A stretch of DNA of 64,000 nt, from NCBI GenBank assembly GCA_035308765.1, contig DATGGA010000008.1:1-64000 (forward strand). The letters are read 5' to 3'. Position 1 is the first letter of the stretch, and every line of letters starts with the position of its first letter. Under the pieces are notes generated by a model, which searched no databases, was not told where the DNA came from, and saw nothing but the letters and a program-made list of their open reading frames with translations. Shown piece after piece: positions 1-9,050 of this stretch. This stretch comes from RBG-16-66-20 sp035308765. GTDB taxonomy: Bacteria > Pseudomonadota > Gammaproteobacteria > Burkholderiales > SG8-39. The position numbers and the translations under genes are program-made.

Positions 1-2
1 TC

Positions 3-386
3 GTTGGCGCGTCTATCGGCCGTTTTTGCGTCGTTCCTGCCGATGTACCTCTGGCGTTTACAACTAAGCACATCCAAGCACTGACACTCGACTCGACCAA
101 AGCTGACCCTGCTTTCGCGTCGTGGATGCTCAATTTTCACCGGCGCTGTCGCAATTCCTTGTTTGCCCAAGTCGAAGGTTCGGCTCAGCCGAGCCTAAAT
201 GCAGGGAAGATCCTCGCAACCGCATTGCCTTTGCCCTCGCTCGTAGAGCAACGCCGAATAGTGGCCAATCTGGAGAACTTGCAGGCCCGTGTTGACGATC
301 TAAAACATCTGCACGCGGAGACCACTGCCGAACTCAACGCCTTGCTGCCCTCCGTACTTGATCGCGCCTTTAAAGGTGAGCTCTGA
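3..386 (+). CDS. hsdS: Type I restriction-modification specificity subunit HsdS, C-terminal fragment
   Basis: The reading frame is open from the first bases of the window, so the gene begins upstream. HsdS supplies DNA-sequence recognition to the HsdM/HsdR methylase-nuclease complex. The fragment shows the tail typical of the second half of HsdS: a target-recognition-domain remnant, then 'PLPSLVEQRRIVANLENLQA', the family's conserved helical spacer that packs as a coiled coil against the other half, then 'LLPSVLDRAFKGEL', a very common HsdS C-terminus. hsdM and hsdR would be expected further left and are not visible. The stop codon shares one base with the ATG of the next gene (TGATG), which suggests translational coupling. 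GC content is visibly lower than in the core genome to the right. The family call is secure; DNA specificity cannot be inferred. Confidence 0.85.
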   Translation, partial: VGASIGRFCVVPADVPLAFTTKHIQALTLDSTKADPAFASWMLNFHRRCRNSLFAQVEGSAQPSLNAGKILATALPLPSLVEQRRIVANLENLQARVDDLKHLHAETTAELNALLPSVLDRAFKGEL

Positions 387-2485
387 TGGCACGAGAGCTC
401 CGCTTCACCGACCCAGCCTTTCGTTGTGAAGTAGTGCTTTCCGGCACCGCGATGGCGCTCTATGAAGCGGCGCAGCCCCAGTTTGAGCGCCTTAAGGGCA
501 TCAAAAGCCTCGGCCTCACGGCGCATGTGAACGATGTGGCGATGCATACACGCCACCAGCATCTTGTTGGACTGATGCGCATCTTTGGCAAGCTCTGTCA
601 GCAGCCGAAAGACAAGGGCTTGCCTAAGAGCTTTCTTTGGTCATTTTGGTGCAGGCTTTGTTTTGCACAGACAGGCCACGCGGCGCTTAGCTATGACGCC
701 GAGAAGGCGGTACTCCTAGCCTGCCATCTTGATTCGAACCTCAAAGCGAAGTTTCGTGCGCTAGTTCAGCCAGTGATCGACAAGCTAGGTCCGTGCTCGA
801 AGTGCACACGTATGACATGCCGGGTGCGGGACAAGGGCAGCGCCGATGCCAGTCATTGGTTCGACGAGATGATCGCGCGCAATCGTTGGCAGCAACTGTA
901 CCTCTGGATTGCGGCTCTGAAATTATTGCAGGAGGCCAAGCTTCTGCCAATCCTCTCTGGCCAAGGCGACGGAGCAGGAAATACATTGGGGTTCTCCGAG
1001 CCTGAAGCGATCAAGATGCTTGTCGCACCTGGCTGCGAATGGGATCAGTCGGTCCGAAACCTCAGTCGGCTGGACTTCATTGTCCGAGACCTCGCCTTTG
1101 CTGGAACTTTGGGCATTCAACTCGATGTCGACAATTTGGTCGCGGCCGCCAATGCACCCCACCCCGATTGGCAATTGCTCAATAGCCTCAGCACCTACAT
1201 GTCGGACACGCTGTATGAAAGCGTGCCAGCGCAGACAGCATCGGTTCTACTTCAGCGTGCTCTGGCCTCTTTACTCATAAATGGCACTGTGACGCTGGAA
1301 GCACTCTTTGGGATCGACCTAACCACCGCCCTTTCAGATGATGCCTTGAAGACCGTGATCGGGCGAAAACCGGCCGGTCGTGAGGTACTTGACGCTACAA
1401 CGCGAAACGCTTGGCGGGCGTGGCCGATCAACACCTATATCGATCCGCAGCGAATGCCTTGCGAACTGGAGAAAGGGATTACTGGGCACAATCAAAGCCA
1501 CTTGACGCGCCACACGGCCTCCCGGGCTACGTGCTTGAAGCTTCGACAACCGCACACGCTTGCCCTCGCAATACGTCACCAGAGCCTAGCGGACCGCCCC
1601 GAGGCAAAAGCATTTGTGAAACTCTGCCGAAGCGTACTAAACCATCAGTATCCAAAACTCGTTCCAGAACAGCTCACATCTGCGCTCTTCGATGGACTGG
1701 TTGATCGTCATTGTGAACACGGTCTTGAGAATGCGGTTGAGAAGTTAAGCAAGCTGGCGATTGGGCTTCCGGCACTCCGCAAGGCAGCGGATGTAGTAAA
1801 CGTCAGAGCGTCTGGCAAGTCTGCCGTCGCGGGGGATGTAAGCTTCAAGATCGGTGGCTACGAGTACCCGTTCCGTGGTGATCCGCAGGAAATGCAGATC
1901 AACACAATGCACGCGGCACTCTCAGGCTCGGATCAGGTGCGAACCAATCTCGGGATGTCAGTTCCGGATGCCGCAGAGATACTTTGGGATGAATTGACTG
2001 GCTGGCAGTCAATATATTTCGGGATGAAACCAACAAAAAAGGTCTCGGACGCTGTCAAGGAGGCGCAGGACATTCTAGCAAAGCAGGTCGTAGCGGCGGG
2101 CGTCGGTGCGGAGACTGATCTGGAGCTCTACGCATTGCTGGAGGCGCTTAAGCATCCGGGAGAAAGTGTGTCATTTCGGATCGCACTGCCGAATCTCAAG
2201 CTCATGAAGGAGGACGGCACAATCGAGAACGAGTATGACGTGGTGTCGGTGGCCCTAAAAGGCGACAAGGATGTGGAAGTCTGGGTATGGGGCGTTACGA
2301 CGTCGGCTGATCTAGGACCGAAGCGGGCCGCCGATTTAGAGAAGATCCAGAAGCTCAAGGACCTCCTAGGCGGGCGATGGGAGGCCGATGTGCGTATCGT
2401 CACCTGCTACGTGCATCGGGACGGCAACGACATTTGCCTAGAAATCGACGGCGTCCAGTCAAAGCGCACCGTCCCTGCACCCTAG
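386..2485 (+). CDS. Unrecognised 699-aa protein with degenerate HD-phosphohydrolase-like N-terminus and PD-(D/E)XK-like C-terminus, coupled to hsdS
   Basis: I do not recognise a named family over the full length. Residues about 33-62 read like the opening of the SAMHD1/dGTPase HD fold: 'FERLKGIKSLGL' then 'HTRHQHLVG', matching the family pattern FqRL..I.QLG..H.R..H..G. At about 94-98, where the family has HDIGH, this protein has 'AQTGH', so the metal-binding HD pair is lost while GH is kept. A Cys cluster (C137, C140, C145) follows. Near the C-terminus, 'EYDVV' (616-620) and 'VEVWVWGVTT' (630-639) followed by a lysine-rich helix resemble the beta-hairpin and helix of PD-(D/E)XK nucleases, with the usual E-x-K replaced by G-V-T. 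No transmembrane segment or signal peptide is visible. The 1-base overlap with hsdS suggests co-expression, hence an accessory of a restriction system or an adjacent defence gene. Domain assignments are by eye and function is unproven. Confidence 0.6.
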   Translation: MARELRFTDPAFRCEVVLSGTAMALYEAAQPQFERLKGIKSLGLTAHVNDVAMHTRHQHLVGLMRIFGKLCQQPKDKGLPKSFLWSFWCRLCFAQTGHAALSYDAEKAVLLACHLDSNLKAKFRALVQPVIDKLGPCSKCTRMTCRVRDKGSADASHWFDEMIARNRWQQLYLWIAALKLLQEAKLLPILSGQGDGAGNTLGFSEPEAIKMLVAPGCEWDQSVRNLSRLDFIVRDLAFAGTLGIQLDVDNLVAAANAPHPDWQLLNSLSTYMSDTLYESVPAQTASVLLQRALASLLINGTVTLEALFGIDLTTALSDDALKTVIGRKPAGREVLDATTRNAWRAWPINTYIDPQRMPCELEKGITGHNQSHLTRHTASRATCLKLRQPHTLALAIRHQSLADRPEAKAFVKLCRSVLNHQYPKLVPEQLTSALFDGLVDRHCEHGLENAVEKLSKLAIGLPALRKAADVVNVRASGKSAVAGDVSFKIGGYEYPFRGDPQEMQINTMHAALSGSDQVRTNLGMSVPDAAEILWDELTGWQSIYFGMKPTKKVSDAVKEAQDILAKQVVAAGVGAETDLELYALLEALKHPGESVSFRIALPNLKLMKEDGTIENEYDVVSVALKGDKDVEVWVWGVTTSADLGPKRAADLEKIQKLKDLLGGRWEADVRIVTCYVHRDGNDICLEIDGVQSKRTVPAP

Positions 2486-2754
<269 letters not shown>

Positions 2755-2771
2755 AGAACATTTATTTTAAC

Positions 2772-4493
2772 TCAGGCGGCGGTCTTCTCAACCGCGGCAA
2801 CGACGAAATCCGGTCCTTGCTCGAGGATGCGCGCGACCTTGCAGTTCAACTGCCCCGCTTCCGTGGTCACGACGAGCATTTCATCCGCTGCACACGCACC
2901 CTCGGGAGCAACGAGCAGGTTGGCGGGTTCGGGAAACAGGATAGCGTCGCGCATGCCAAGGCCGCGCAACGCCGTATCTGCGGTCGCATTCGCGGCTGGC
3001 GATTCCGTTTTTGACTGTGCAATGCGCGCGGTCACGGCGGCACCGCGCAGGCGCTCGAGGCCGAGCGAAAGCCGAGCGCCGCGCACCAGTCGCCTCACGA
3101 CCGCCACTTCCCATTGCAGGCTGTCGGGCGCGCGGTAGCCGACCAGCACTCCGACCCGCGCCCACGGCGCGCGGCCGGGAAGCGCGACGCCGATGCCGGA
3201 TTCGCTGGTATCGGCGAGCGCGGAATTCTCCGGCGCCGGCCGCCCTTCGGCGCGCTCGCGCTTCTCCAGCACCTGCTGGGGCATCACCAGCTGCTTGCGC
3301 AGCAGCTTGCCGGTGGTGGTTTTGTCCGGATTGACCGAACCGAAGCGAATGCGGTCGAAATATTTGTCGTCGCGCATCGGCTCGCCCATCAGTTCCGGCG
3401 TGCCTTCGCGCGCGACCTTGACCGCTTCCTCGCTCGCGGCTACCGCGCGCCGGGTGTCGTCGAAGCCGTTCACCAGGAACACGTTGGCATTCACCGCGAC
3501 GCGCCGTTCGCGCCGCTGCGGCGGCTTGTCCGACCAGTGCTTGGCGAGCATGGCGAGCATCAGCCGGTAGGCGTCCGGCGTGCAGCCGCTCGCTTCTGCC
3601 CACGGCGGCAGCTTGTCGGTGCCGGCCGCGTCCGCAGCAAGCGCGCCGATCTTTGCCAGACTGTCGCCGGCGCCGAAGAAGCGCATGCTCTGCCGCGCCG
3701 GCAGTCCCGGCAGCCAGCGCTGCGGCGGCTGCGGCCGCGCAAGATCGACATAGAACGGAACGTCGGCCGCCGGCGCGTCGCGCTCGACGAAACTGGATGA
3801 ATACTTCTGCAGCACCAGGTCGAGGCATTCCATCTGCGCCGGCGACATGCTGGCGTTGGGCGCCATGTCGAGCATCAGTCCCGTCAGGCGTTCGCGCCTG
3901 ACGCTCGAAGGCCCGCCCGCCTCCAGATAGGGTTCGGTCTCGGTGTCGAGCAGCCGGCGCATGTGGGCGAACAGGTAGAGCTGGTTGCCGAGGTTCCAGA
4001 ATTCCTCGTCCGGGAAGCGGTAGGACATGCGCAGCAGCTTCTTGCGCAGCGCCCAGAGGCGCATCGCGCGCACCGCGATCAGCGCGTCGTTGCCCGGGCC
4101 CTGCGCGGTCATGGTCTCGCCTTCCGGGGCGTCGAGCGCGCGGTCGCAGAGCGCGCCGATGCGCCGGCAGTACTTGATCACGGCGGCGGCCGGCAGTTCG
4201 GGGATCTGCCCGCCGCCAGAACCGCGCAGCACCGCCCGCAGCAGATCGGCCACGGTTTTCTGGGCACCGCCGTCCAGCATGCGCAGCGCGCGCCGCAGGG
4301 CCTTGTGGTCCAGCTTGGCGTCGAAGCCCGCTTCCAGCGCATCGCAGATATGGTCGAGCAGCGCAGCCGGCTGCGCGCTGGCGAGCGTCTTCTGCAGTTC
4401 GCGGATGCCGGCTTCGCTCTCCAGCGGATGGGCTTCCCCCGCCGTTTCGTCGGGCTTATTGCCGCCCTTCGAAATCCAGTCGGTGAGACCCAT
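2772..4493 (-). CDS. Conserved hypothetical protein, possible atypical PilZ-like domain
   Basis: A 573-residue soluble protein with no signal peptide or membrane helix. The N-terminal two thirds look all-helical and match nothing I can name. Near residues 440-465, 'DTSESGIGVALPG' followed by 'VGVLVGYR' resembles the D/N-x-S-x-x-G strand motif of PilZ cyclic-di-GMP receptors, but I do not see a clear upstream RxxxR, so ligand binding is doubtful. The gene starts 9 bases after the merR-like stop and probably closes the long minus-strand operon; the next feature downstream is tRNA-Pro. Codon use and GC match the core genome, so it is not part of the accessory segment. The call as a real gene is firm; the PilZ suggestion is an inference. 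Confidence 0.65.
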   Translation of the reverse strand: MGLTDWISKGGNKPDETAGEAHPLESEAGIRELQKTLASAQPAALLDHICDALEAGFDAKLDHKALRRALRMLDGGAQKTVADLLRAVLRGSGGGQIPELPAAAVIKYCRRIGALCDRALDAPEGETMTAQGPGNDALIAVRAMRLWALRKKLLRMSYRFPDEEFWNLGNQLYLFAHMRRLLDTETEPYLEAGGPSSVRRERLTGLMLDMAPNASMSPAQMECLDLVLQKYSSSFVERDAPAADVPFYVDLARPQPPQRWLPGLPARQSMRFFGAGDSLAKIGALAADAAGTDKLPPWAEASGCTPDAYRLMLAMLAKHWSDKPPQRRERRVAVNANVFLVNGFDDTRRAVAASEEAVKVAREGTPELMGEPMRDDKYFDRIRFGSVNPDKTTTGKLLRKQLVMPQQVLEKRERAEGRPAPENSALADTSESGIGVALPGRAPWARVGVLVGYRAPDSLQWEVAVVRRLVRGARLSLGLERLRGAAVTARIAQSKTESPAANATADTALRGLGMRDAILFPEPANLLVAPEGACAADEMLVVTTEAGQLNCKVARILEQGPDFVVAAVEKTAA

Positions 4494-4502
4494 GCAGCGG
4501 CG

Positions 4503-4946
4503 TTACTGGGTGCGCAGCGAGTCGAGAACTTCGCGCAGCTCGCGTTTGAGGGCGGCGGTATCCGGAGAGGGAAGCGCAGCGGAGGAGGCCGGCGCCGCGG
4601 CCGGGGCACCGGCGCGGGGCCGCGCCTCGTGCCTGTCGTCGCCGCGCCTTTCGTCCCCCCGCTTTTCATCCCCCAACAACGCGTTGTCCAGGCGGTTGCG
4701 CGCGCCGCTGATGGTGAAGCCCTCCTCGTAGAGCAGCTCGCGGATGCGGCGGATCAGCAGGACTTCGTGGTGCTGGTAGTAGCGCCGGTTGCCGCGGCGC
4801 TTGACGGGTTTGAGCTGGGTGAACTCCTGCTCCCAGTAGCGCAGGACGTGCGGCTTCACCCCGCAAAGATCGCTTACCTCACCGATGGTGAAGTAGCGCT
4901 TGGCAGGGATCGACGGTAGATCAACTTTCCTGCGGCTTGGCTCCAT
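4503..4946 (-). CDS. MerR-family transcriptional regulator
   Basis: A 147-residue protein with a MerR-type winged helix-turn-helix at residues about 16-80: 'YFTIGEVSDLCGVKPHVLRY' followed by W-E-x-E-F, the wing with R-G-N-R-R-Y-Y, and the helix 'IRRIRELLYEEGFTISGARN'. The dimerisation region is short and is followed by an Ala/Pro-rich linker and a final helix. No Cys-rich metal-binding loop is present, so a metal sensor is unlikely; it resembles the MlrA-like regulators found beside ihfA in many proteobacteria. Its start lies 26 bases inside ihfA, which indicates co-transcription and translational coupling. The regulated target is unknown. Confidence 0.85.
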   Translation of the reverse strand: MEPSRRKVDLPSIPAKRYFTIGEVSDLCGVKPHVLRYWEQEFTQLKPVKRRGNRRYYQHHEVLLIRRIRELLYEEGFTISGARNRLDNALLGDEKRGDERRGDDRHEARPRAGAPAAAPASSAALPSPDTAALKRELREVLDSLRTQ

Positions 4947-5232
4947 GGCGCGACTTCTCGACCATGGCTTTCAGTTTCTGGCTGGCGTGGAAGGTGACGA
5001 CGCGGCGCGCGCTGATCGGGATCTCCTCGCCGGTCTTGGGATTGCGGCCCGGACGCTGCGGCTTGTCGCGCAACTGGAAGTTGCCGAAACCCGATAGCTT
5101 GACGCTCTCGCCCCGCTCCAGCGCTCCCCGGATCTCCTCGAAGAACGCCTCCACCATGTCCTTTGCCTCGCGCTTGTTCAGCCCGACCTTTTCGAACAAA
5201 AGATCGGCCAATTCGGCCTTGGTCAAAGTCAT
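4921..5232 (-). CDS. ihfA: Integration host factor subunit alpha
   Basis: A 103-residue HU/IHF-fold DNA-bending protein that pairs with IhfB in nucleoid organisation, promoter architecture and site-specific recombination. It starts 'MTLTKAELADLLFEKVGLNK' and carries the family signature 'GFGNFQLRDKPQRPGRNP' with the conserved proline at the tip of the DNA-inserting arm. Length matches E. coli IHF-alpha (99). It follows pheT by 34 bases as in other proteobacteria. The gap is unusually A+T rich (ATAATATAAG on the minus strand) and has GGGAG five bases before the ATG, so an extra ihfA promoter at the end of pheT is plausible. Confidence 0.97.
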   Translation of the reverse strand: MTLTKAELADLLFEKVGLNKREAKDMVEAFFEEIRGALERGESVKLSGFGNFQLRDKPQRPGRNPKTGEEIPISARRVVTFHASQKLKAMVEKSRHGAKPQES

Positions 5233-5266
5233 TACAACTCCCTGATAGAACTATGATTTTCTTATA

Positions 5267-7648
5267 TTATGCACGCAAAGTGGCGCCGAAACGCCGTCCC
5301 CACAGCTCAACCAGCGCATCGCGCGCCGAATCGGCCTCCGCATCCGTGAGGGTTCGTTCAGTATCTTGCATAACTACCCGGAACGCAAGGCTTTTCTTCC
5401 CCGGCGGCAGGCTCGAACCCTGGTAAAGGTCGAACACCCCCAGCGCCTGGACGATGGCGGGTTTTTCGGCTGCGGCGGCATCCAGAAGCGCCTGGGCGGC
5501 GACCCCGGCGTCGACCAGCAGCGCAATGTCGCGCACCACGGGCGGGAACCTGGAGGGCTGGGAAGGCCGCGGCAGGGGCGCTTCGACGAGGATCGCGGCC
5601 TCCAGTTCGAACAGCACCGCCGGCTGCGGCAGTTCGTACTTCCGCTGCCAGCGCGGATGCAGCTCGCCCAGCCAGCCGGCCGGGATTCCGTCGATCAGAA
5701 CCCGTGCCGAACGCCCCGGATGCAGCGCCGGATGCGTCGCGGGCTCGAAGCGCAGGCGCCGCGGTGCGCAGATCGCCTCCAGGTCCGCCTTGACGTCGAA
5801 GAAATCCACCGCGCGCGCCGGGATTGCCCATTGCTCGTCGCATGCCTGGCCGAATGCCGCGCCCGCGACGCGTACCGGCTGGCGCAATCCGGCTACCGAG
5901 AGCGGCCCGTCCGCGGCGGCGCTGTCGCGCAGGTAGACGCGGCCCACCTCGAAAACGCGGATGCGTTCGACTTTCCTGGCGTGGTTGGCGCGCAGGTTGG
6001 CGATCAGCGATCCGAATAGCGTGGTGCGCATCACGGAGGCCTGGCTCGCGATGGGATTGAGCAGCCGCACCGGGTTCGCCTCGCCCGCGAAGTCGGCCTC
6101 CCAGGCCGGCTCGACGAAGGCGAAATTGATCACTTCCACATAGTCGCAGGCCGCGATGCGCTCGCGCACGGCATGCAGCGGTCGCAGGGCCTCCGGCTGC
6201 GCGCGCATCTTCGCCGGCGCGCGCGGCGGCTGCGCCGGGATGTTGTCGAAGCCGTGCACCCGCGCCACTTCCTCGATCAGGTCCTCTTCGATTTTGATAT
6301 CGAAACGGTACGAAGGCGGCGCAACGGCGAAAATTTTGTTTTTGTTCTTGAAATCAAAACCCAGACGGCGGAAAACCGACGCCATCTCCTGTTCCGGGAT
6401 CGTCATGCCGATCACCTTCTGCGCCCGCGCGGCGCGCATGCGCACCGGCTTGCGCTTCGGCAGGCGCCTTACCAGGTCCACGGTCGGGCCCGGCTCGCCG
6501 CCGCAGATCTCCAGGATCAGCTGTGTCGCGCGCTCGATGCCGTCGGCGTTGTTGGCGAAGTCCACGCCGCGCTCGAAGCGGTGCGAAGCGTCGCTCGCGA
6601 AGTTGTAGCGGCGCGCGCGCCCGGCGATCGCGTCCGGAAAGAAGAACGCGGATTCGAGGAACAGATTCCGCGTCGTCGCCTCGGCCTTGGTGGACTCCCC
6701 GCCCATGATGCCGGCGAGCCCGACAGGGCCCGAGTCGTCGGTGATGCACAGCACCGACGGGTCGACCGCGACTTCCTGTCCATTGAGCAGCAGCACTTTC
6801 TCGCCCGGGCGGCCCCAGCGCACGTCGATGGCGCCGCGCAGCTTGTCCTGGTCGTAGGCATGCAGCGGGCGGCCAAGCTCCAGCATGACGTAGTTCGTCA
6901 CATCCACCAGAGCCGAGATCGAGCGCTGGCCGGCGCGCTCCAGGCGCTCGCGCATCCAGGCGGGCGTCGGCGCGGCAGCATTGACGCCGCGAATCGAACG
7001 CCCGGCAAAACGTCCGCAGCCCTCGGCGTCGGTGATCCTGAACGGATGGGCGGCCTTGCTCTTCGCGGCGACCTTCTTGATCGCCGGGTTTTTCAGCTTT
7101 GCGCCGGTCAGCGCTGCGACTTCCCTCGCGATTCCCAGAACCGACAGGCAATCGGCCCGGTTGGGCGTGAGCTTGAAGGTCAGCACCTGTTCATCGAGCC
7201 CGAGCGTCTTGTAGACGTCCCGGCCCGGTTTCGCACCGGCATCGAGTTCGAGCAGTCCCGAGTGATCCTCGGAGAGCCCCAGCTCTCTTGCGGAACACAG
7301 CATCCCTTCGCTGTCGACGCCGCGAAGATTGGACTTCTTGATTTCCAGCTTTCCCAGGAGCGCGCCAATCATGGCGAGCGGCGCCTTCATTCCCGCCCGC
7401 ACATTCGGCGCACCACAAACCACTTTCAATTTTCCCTTTCCGGTATTGACCGTACACACCGTCAGCTTGTCGGCGTTCGGATGGCGCTCCACGGCAAGGA
7501 TTTCGCCGACCACCACGCCGCCGAACGGCTGCGCCACTCGCGCGCAGGACTCGACCTCGAGGCCCGACATGGTGAGCAGATGGGCCAGTTTCTCCGTCTT
7601 CAGTTTCGGATCGCAGAAACTGCGCAGCCAGTTCTCGGGGACGTTCAT
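5267..7648 (-). CDS. pheT: Phenylalanyl-tRNA synthetase beta subunit
   Basis: A 793-residue beta chain of the alpha2-beta2 PheRS that charges tRNA-Phe. Visible parts in order: N-terminal core 'MNVPENWLRSFCDPKLKTEK'; the EMAP-type tRNA-binding domain at about 40-150 (with 'HPNADKLTVCTVNTG'); the B3/B4 editing domain in the middle with 'LTPNRADCLSVLGIAREVA'; B5; and the C-terminal anticodon-binding FDX-ACB domain ending near 'FRVVMQDTERTLTDAEADSA'. Length matches the E. coli protein (795). It starts 19 bases after pheS and is followed by ihfA, the standard order. Confidence 0.97.
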   Translation of the reverse strand: MNVPENWLRSFCDPKLKTEKLAHLLTMSGLEVESCARVAQPFGGVVVGEILAVERHPNADKLTVCTVNTGKGKLKVVCGAPNVRAGMKAPLAMIGALLGKLEIKKSNLRGVDSEGMLCSARELGLSEDHSGLLELDAGAKPGRDVYKTLGLDEQVLTFKLTPNRADCLSVLGIAREVAALTGAKLKNPAIKKVAAKSKAAHPFRITDAEGCGRFAGRSIRGVNAAAPTPAWMRERLERAGQRSISALVDVTNYVMLELGRPLHAYDQDKLRGAIDVRWGRPGEKVLLLNGQEVAVDPSVLCITDDSGPVGLAGIMGGESTKAEATTRNLFLESAFFFPDAIAGRARRYNFASDASHRFERGVDFANNADGIERATQLILEICGGEPGPTVDLVRRLPKRKPVRMRAARAQKVIGMTIPEQEMASVFRRLGFDFKNKNKIFAVAPPSYRFDIKIEEDLIEEVARVHGFDNIPAQPPRAPAKMRAQPEALRPLHAVRERIAACDYVEVINFAFVEPAWEADFAGEANPVRLLNPIASQASVMRTTLFGSLIANLRANHARKVERIRVFEVGRVYLRDSAAADGPLSVAGLRQPVRVAGAAFGQACDEQWAIPARAVDFFDVKADLEAICAPRRLRFEPATHPALHPGRSARVLIDGIPAGWLGELHPRWQRKYELPQPAVLFELEAAILVEAPLPRPSQPSRFPPVVRDIALLVDAGVAAQALLDAAAAEKPAIVQALGVFDLYQGSSLPPGKKSLAFRVVMQDTERTLTDAEADSARDALVELWGRRFGATLRA

Positions 7649-7667
7649 CTTACGTTCGCACTCGTGC

Positions 7668-8684
7668 TCAGGCGAACTGCCTCAGGAAACGCAGGTCGCC
7701 GTCGAAGAACAGGCGCAGATCGTCGATGCCATAGCGCAGCATCGTGAGGCGCTCGAGGCCCGAGCCGAACGCAAATCCCATGTACCGCTCCGGGTCGAGC
7801 CCGAAGTTGCGCACTACCTGCGGATGCACCTGGCCCGCGCCCGAAAGTTCAAGCCAGCGCCCCTGCAGCGGTCCCGAGGCGAACTGCAGATCGATCTCGG
7901 CGGATGGCTCCGTGAACGGGAAGTAGGACGGCCGGAAGCGAACCTGCAGCTCGTCCGACTCGAAGAAGCGGCGCAGGAAATCCACGTACACGCCCTTCAG
8001 ATCGGCGAAGCTGACATCCTCGGCTATCCACAGCCCCTCGACTTGGTGGAACATCGGCGAGTGCGTGGCGTCCGAATCCACGCGGTAGGTACGGCCCGGC
8101 GCGATTACCTTGATCGGCGGTTTGTGCATCCTGGCATAGCGCACCTGCATGGGACTCGTATGCGTTCGCAGCAGCAGCGGCAGGCCCTTCTCGTCGTTCA
8201 TATCGACGTAGAAGGTGTCCTGCATCGAGCGCGCCGGATGGTTCTCCGGGTTGTTGAGCGCCGTGAAGTTGTACCAGTCGGTCTCGATCTCCGGGCCGTC
8301 GGCGACGTCGAAGCCGATGGAGCCGAAAATCTCCTCGACGCGCCGCCAGGTGCGGCTGATCGGGTGCAGGCCGCCGCGGCCGCGGCCGCGGCCGGGCAGC
8401 GTGACGTCCAGCGATTCCTCGGAGAGACGCGATTCGAGCTTCGCCAGGGCTAGCTGCCCGCGCCGTTTCTCAAGCGCCGACTCGAGGCATTGCTTGGCGG
8501 CGTTTATGCTTTGCCCGAAGGATTTTTTCTCCTCGGGCGCAAGAGAACCCAGCCGCTTCAACAGCGCGGTCAACTCCCCGGCCCTGCCGAGATACTTCGC
8601 CTTGACGTTCTCAAGCGACGCAGGGTCGGCGGAGGCGGCGAACTCCGCGAGCGCGCGACTAACTATTTCTTCTAGATTGTTCAG
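7668..8684 (-). CDS. pheS: Phenylalanyl-tRNA synthetase alpha subunit (apparent CTG start)
   Basis: The catalytic alpha chain of PheRS, a class II synthetase. Motif 2 region 'GRTYRVDSDATHSPMFHQVE' and motif 3 'GFAFGSGLERLTMLRYGI' are clear, with the N-terminal coiled coil before them. The first ATG/GTG/TTG in frame is the TTG at 8573, which would remove about 37 conserved residues. Reading upstream gives '-NNLEEIVSRALAEFAASAD', typical of beta-proteobacterial PheS after its initiator, and the codon before NNL is CTG at 8682-8684. That CTG overlaps the rplT stop as CTGA, the same geometry as an ATGA junction. I therefore place the start at 8684 (338 aa, close to the 327-340 of the family). Family certain; start codon inferred. 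Confidence 0.93.
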   Translation of the reverse strand: MNNLEEIVSRALAEFAASADPASLENVKAKYLGRAGELTALLKRLGSLAPEEKKSFGQSINAAKQCLESALEKRRGQLALAKLESRLSEESLDVTLPGRGRGRGGLHPISRTWRRVEEIFGSIGFDVADGPEIETDWYNFTALNNPENHPARSMQDTFYVDMNDEKGLPLLLRTHTSPMQVRYARMHKPPIKVIAPGRTYRVDSDATHSPMFHQVEGLWIAEDVSFADLKGVYVDFLRRFFESDELQVRFRPSYFPFTEPSAEIDLQFASGPLQGRWLELSGAGQVHPQVVRNFGLDPERYMGFAFGSGLERLTMLRYGIDDLRLFFDGDLRFLRQFA

Positions 8685-9040
8685 TGCGCAAGGCTTGCCT
8701 TGATCTGGCCCGCGATTTTGGCGAACGCGGGCTTGTCGAGCACTGCGAGGTCGGCGAGCACCTTGCGGTCGATCTCGATCCTGGCTTTCTTCATCCCGGC
8801 CATGAACGCGCTGTAGCTCATGCCCAGCTCCCGGACCGCGGCATTGATGCGCGTGATCCAGAGCGCGCGGATGTCGCGCTTGCGGTTGCGGCGGTCGCGG
8901 TAGGCGTACTGCCCCGCCTTCATCACCGCTTCCTTGGCGACGCGGAATACGTTGCCGCGGCGGCCGCGGAATCCCTTCGCCTTCTGGAGGACCTTCTTGT
9001 GGCGCGCGCGCGCCGTTACACCGCGTTTTACCCTTGGCAT
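8681..9040 (-). CDS. rplT: 50S ribosomal protein L20
   Basis: A 119-residue primary rRNA-binding protein needed for early 50S assembly. It opens 'MPRVKRGVTARARHKKVLQK' and contains 'RDRRNRKRDIRALWITRINA', both diagnostic. Length equals the family's usual 117-119. A good Shine-Dalgarno, GAGGAG, sits 8 bases before the ATG. In E. coli L20 represses the rpmI-rplT mRNA; here the rpmI gap is only 10 bases, so regulation would have to act further upstream. The stop codon overlaps the apparent CTG start of pheS. Confidence 0.98.
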   Translation of the reverse strand: MPRVKRGVTARARHKKVLQKAKGFRGRRGNVFRVAKEAVMKAGQYAYRDRRNRKRDIRALWITRINAAVRELGMSYSAFMAGMKKARIEIDRKVLADLAVLDKPAFAKIAGQIKASLAH

Positions 9041-9050
9041 GGCGCGCTCC

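Noticed and set aside
6173..7747. 524-codon plus-strand open frame opposite pheT
   Set aside because: A GC-driven shadow: Arg/Ala/His-rich translation with no family likeness, opposite a conserved gene. The same applies to 12737-14104 (opposite relA), 20910-22511 (opposite comEC), 55278-57512 (opposite dinG) and 58221-59885 (opposite the Mo hydroxylase).
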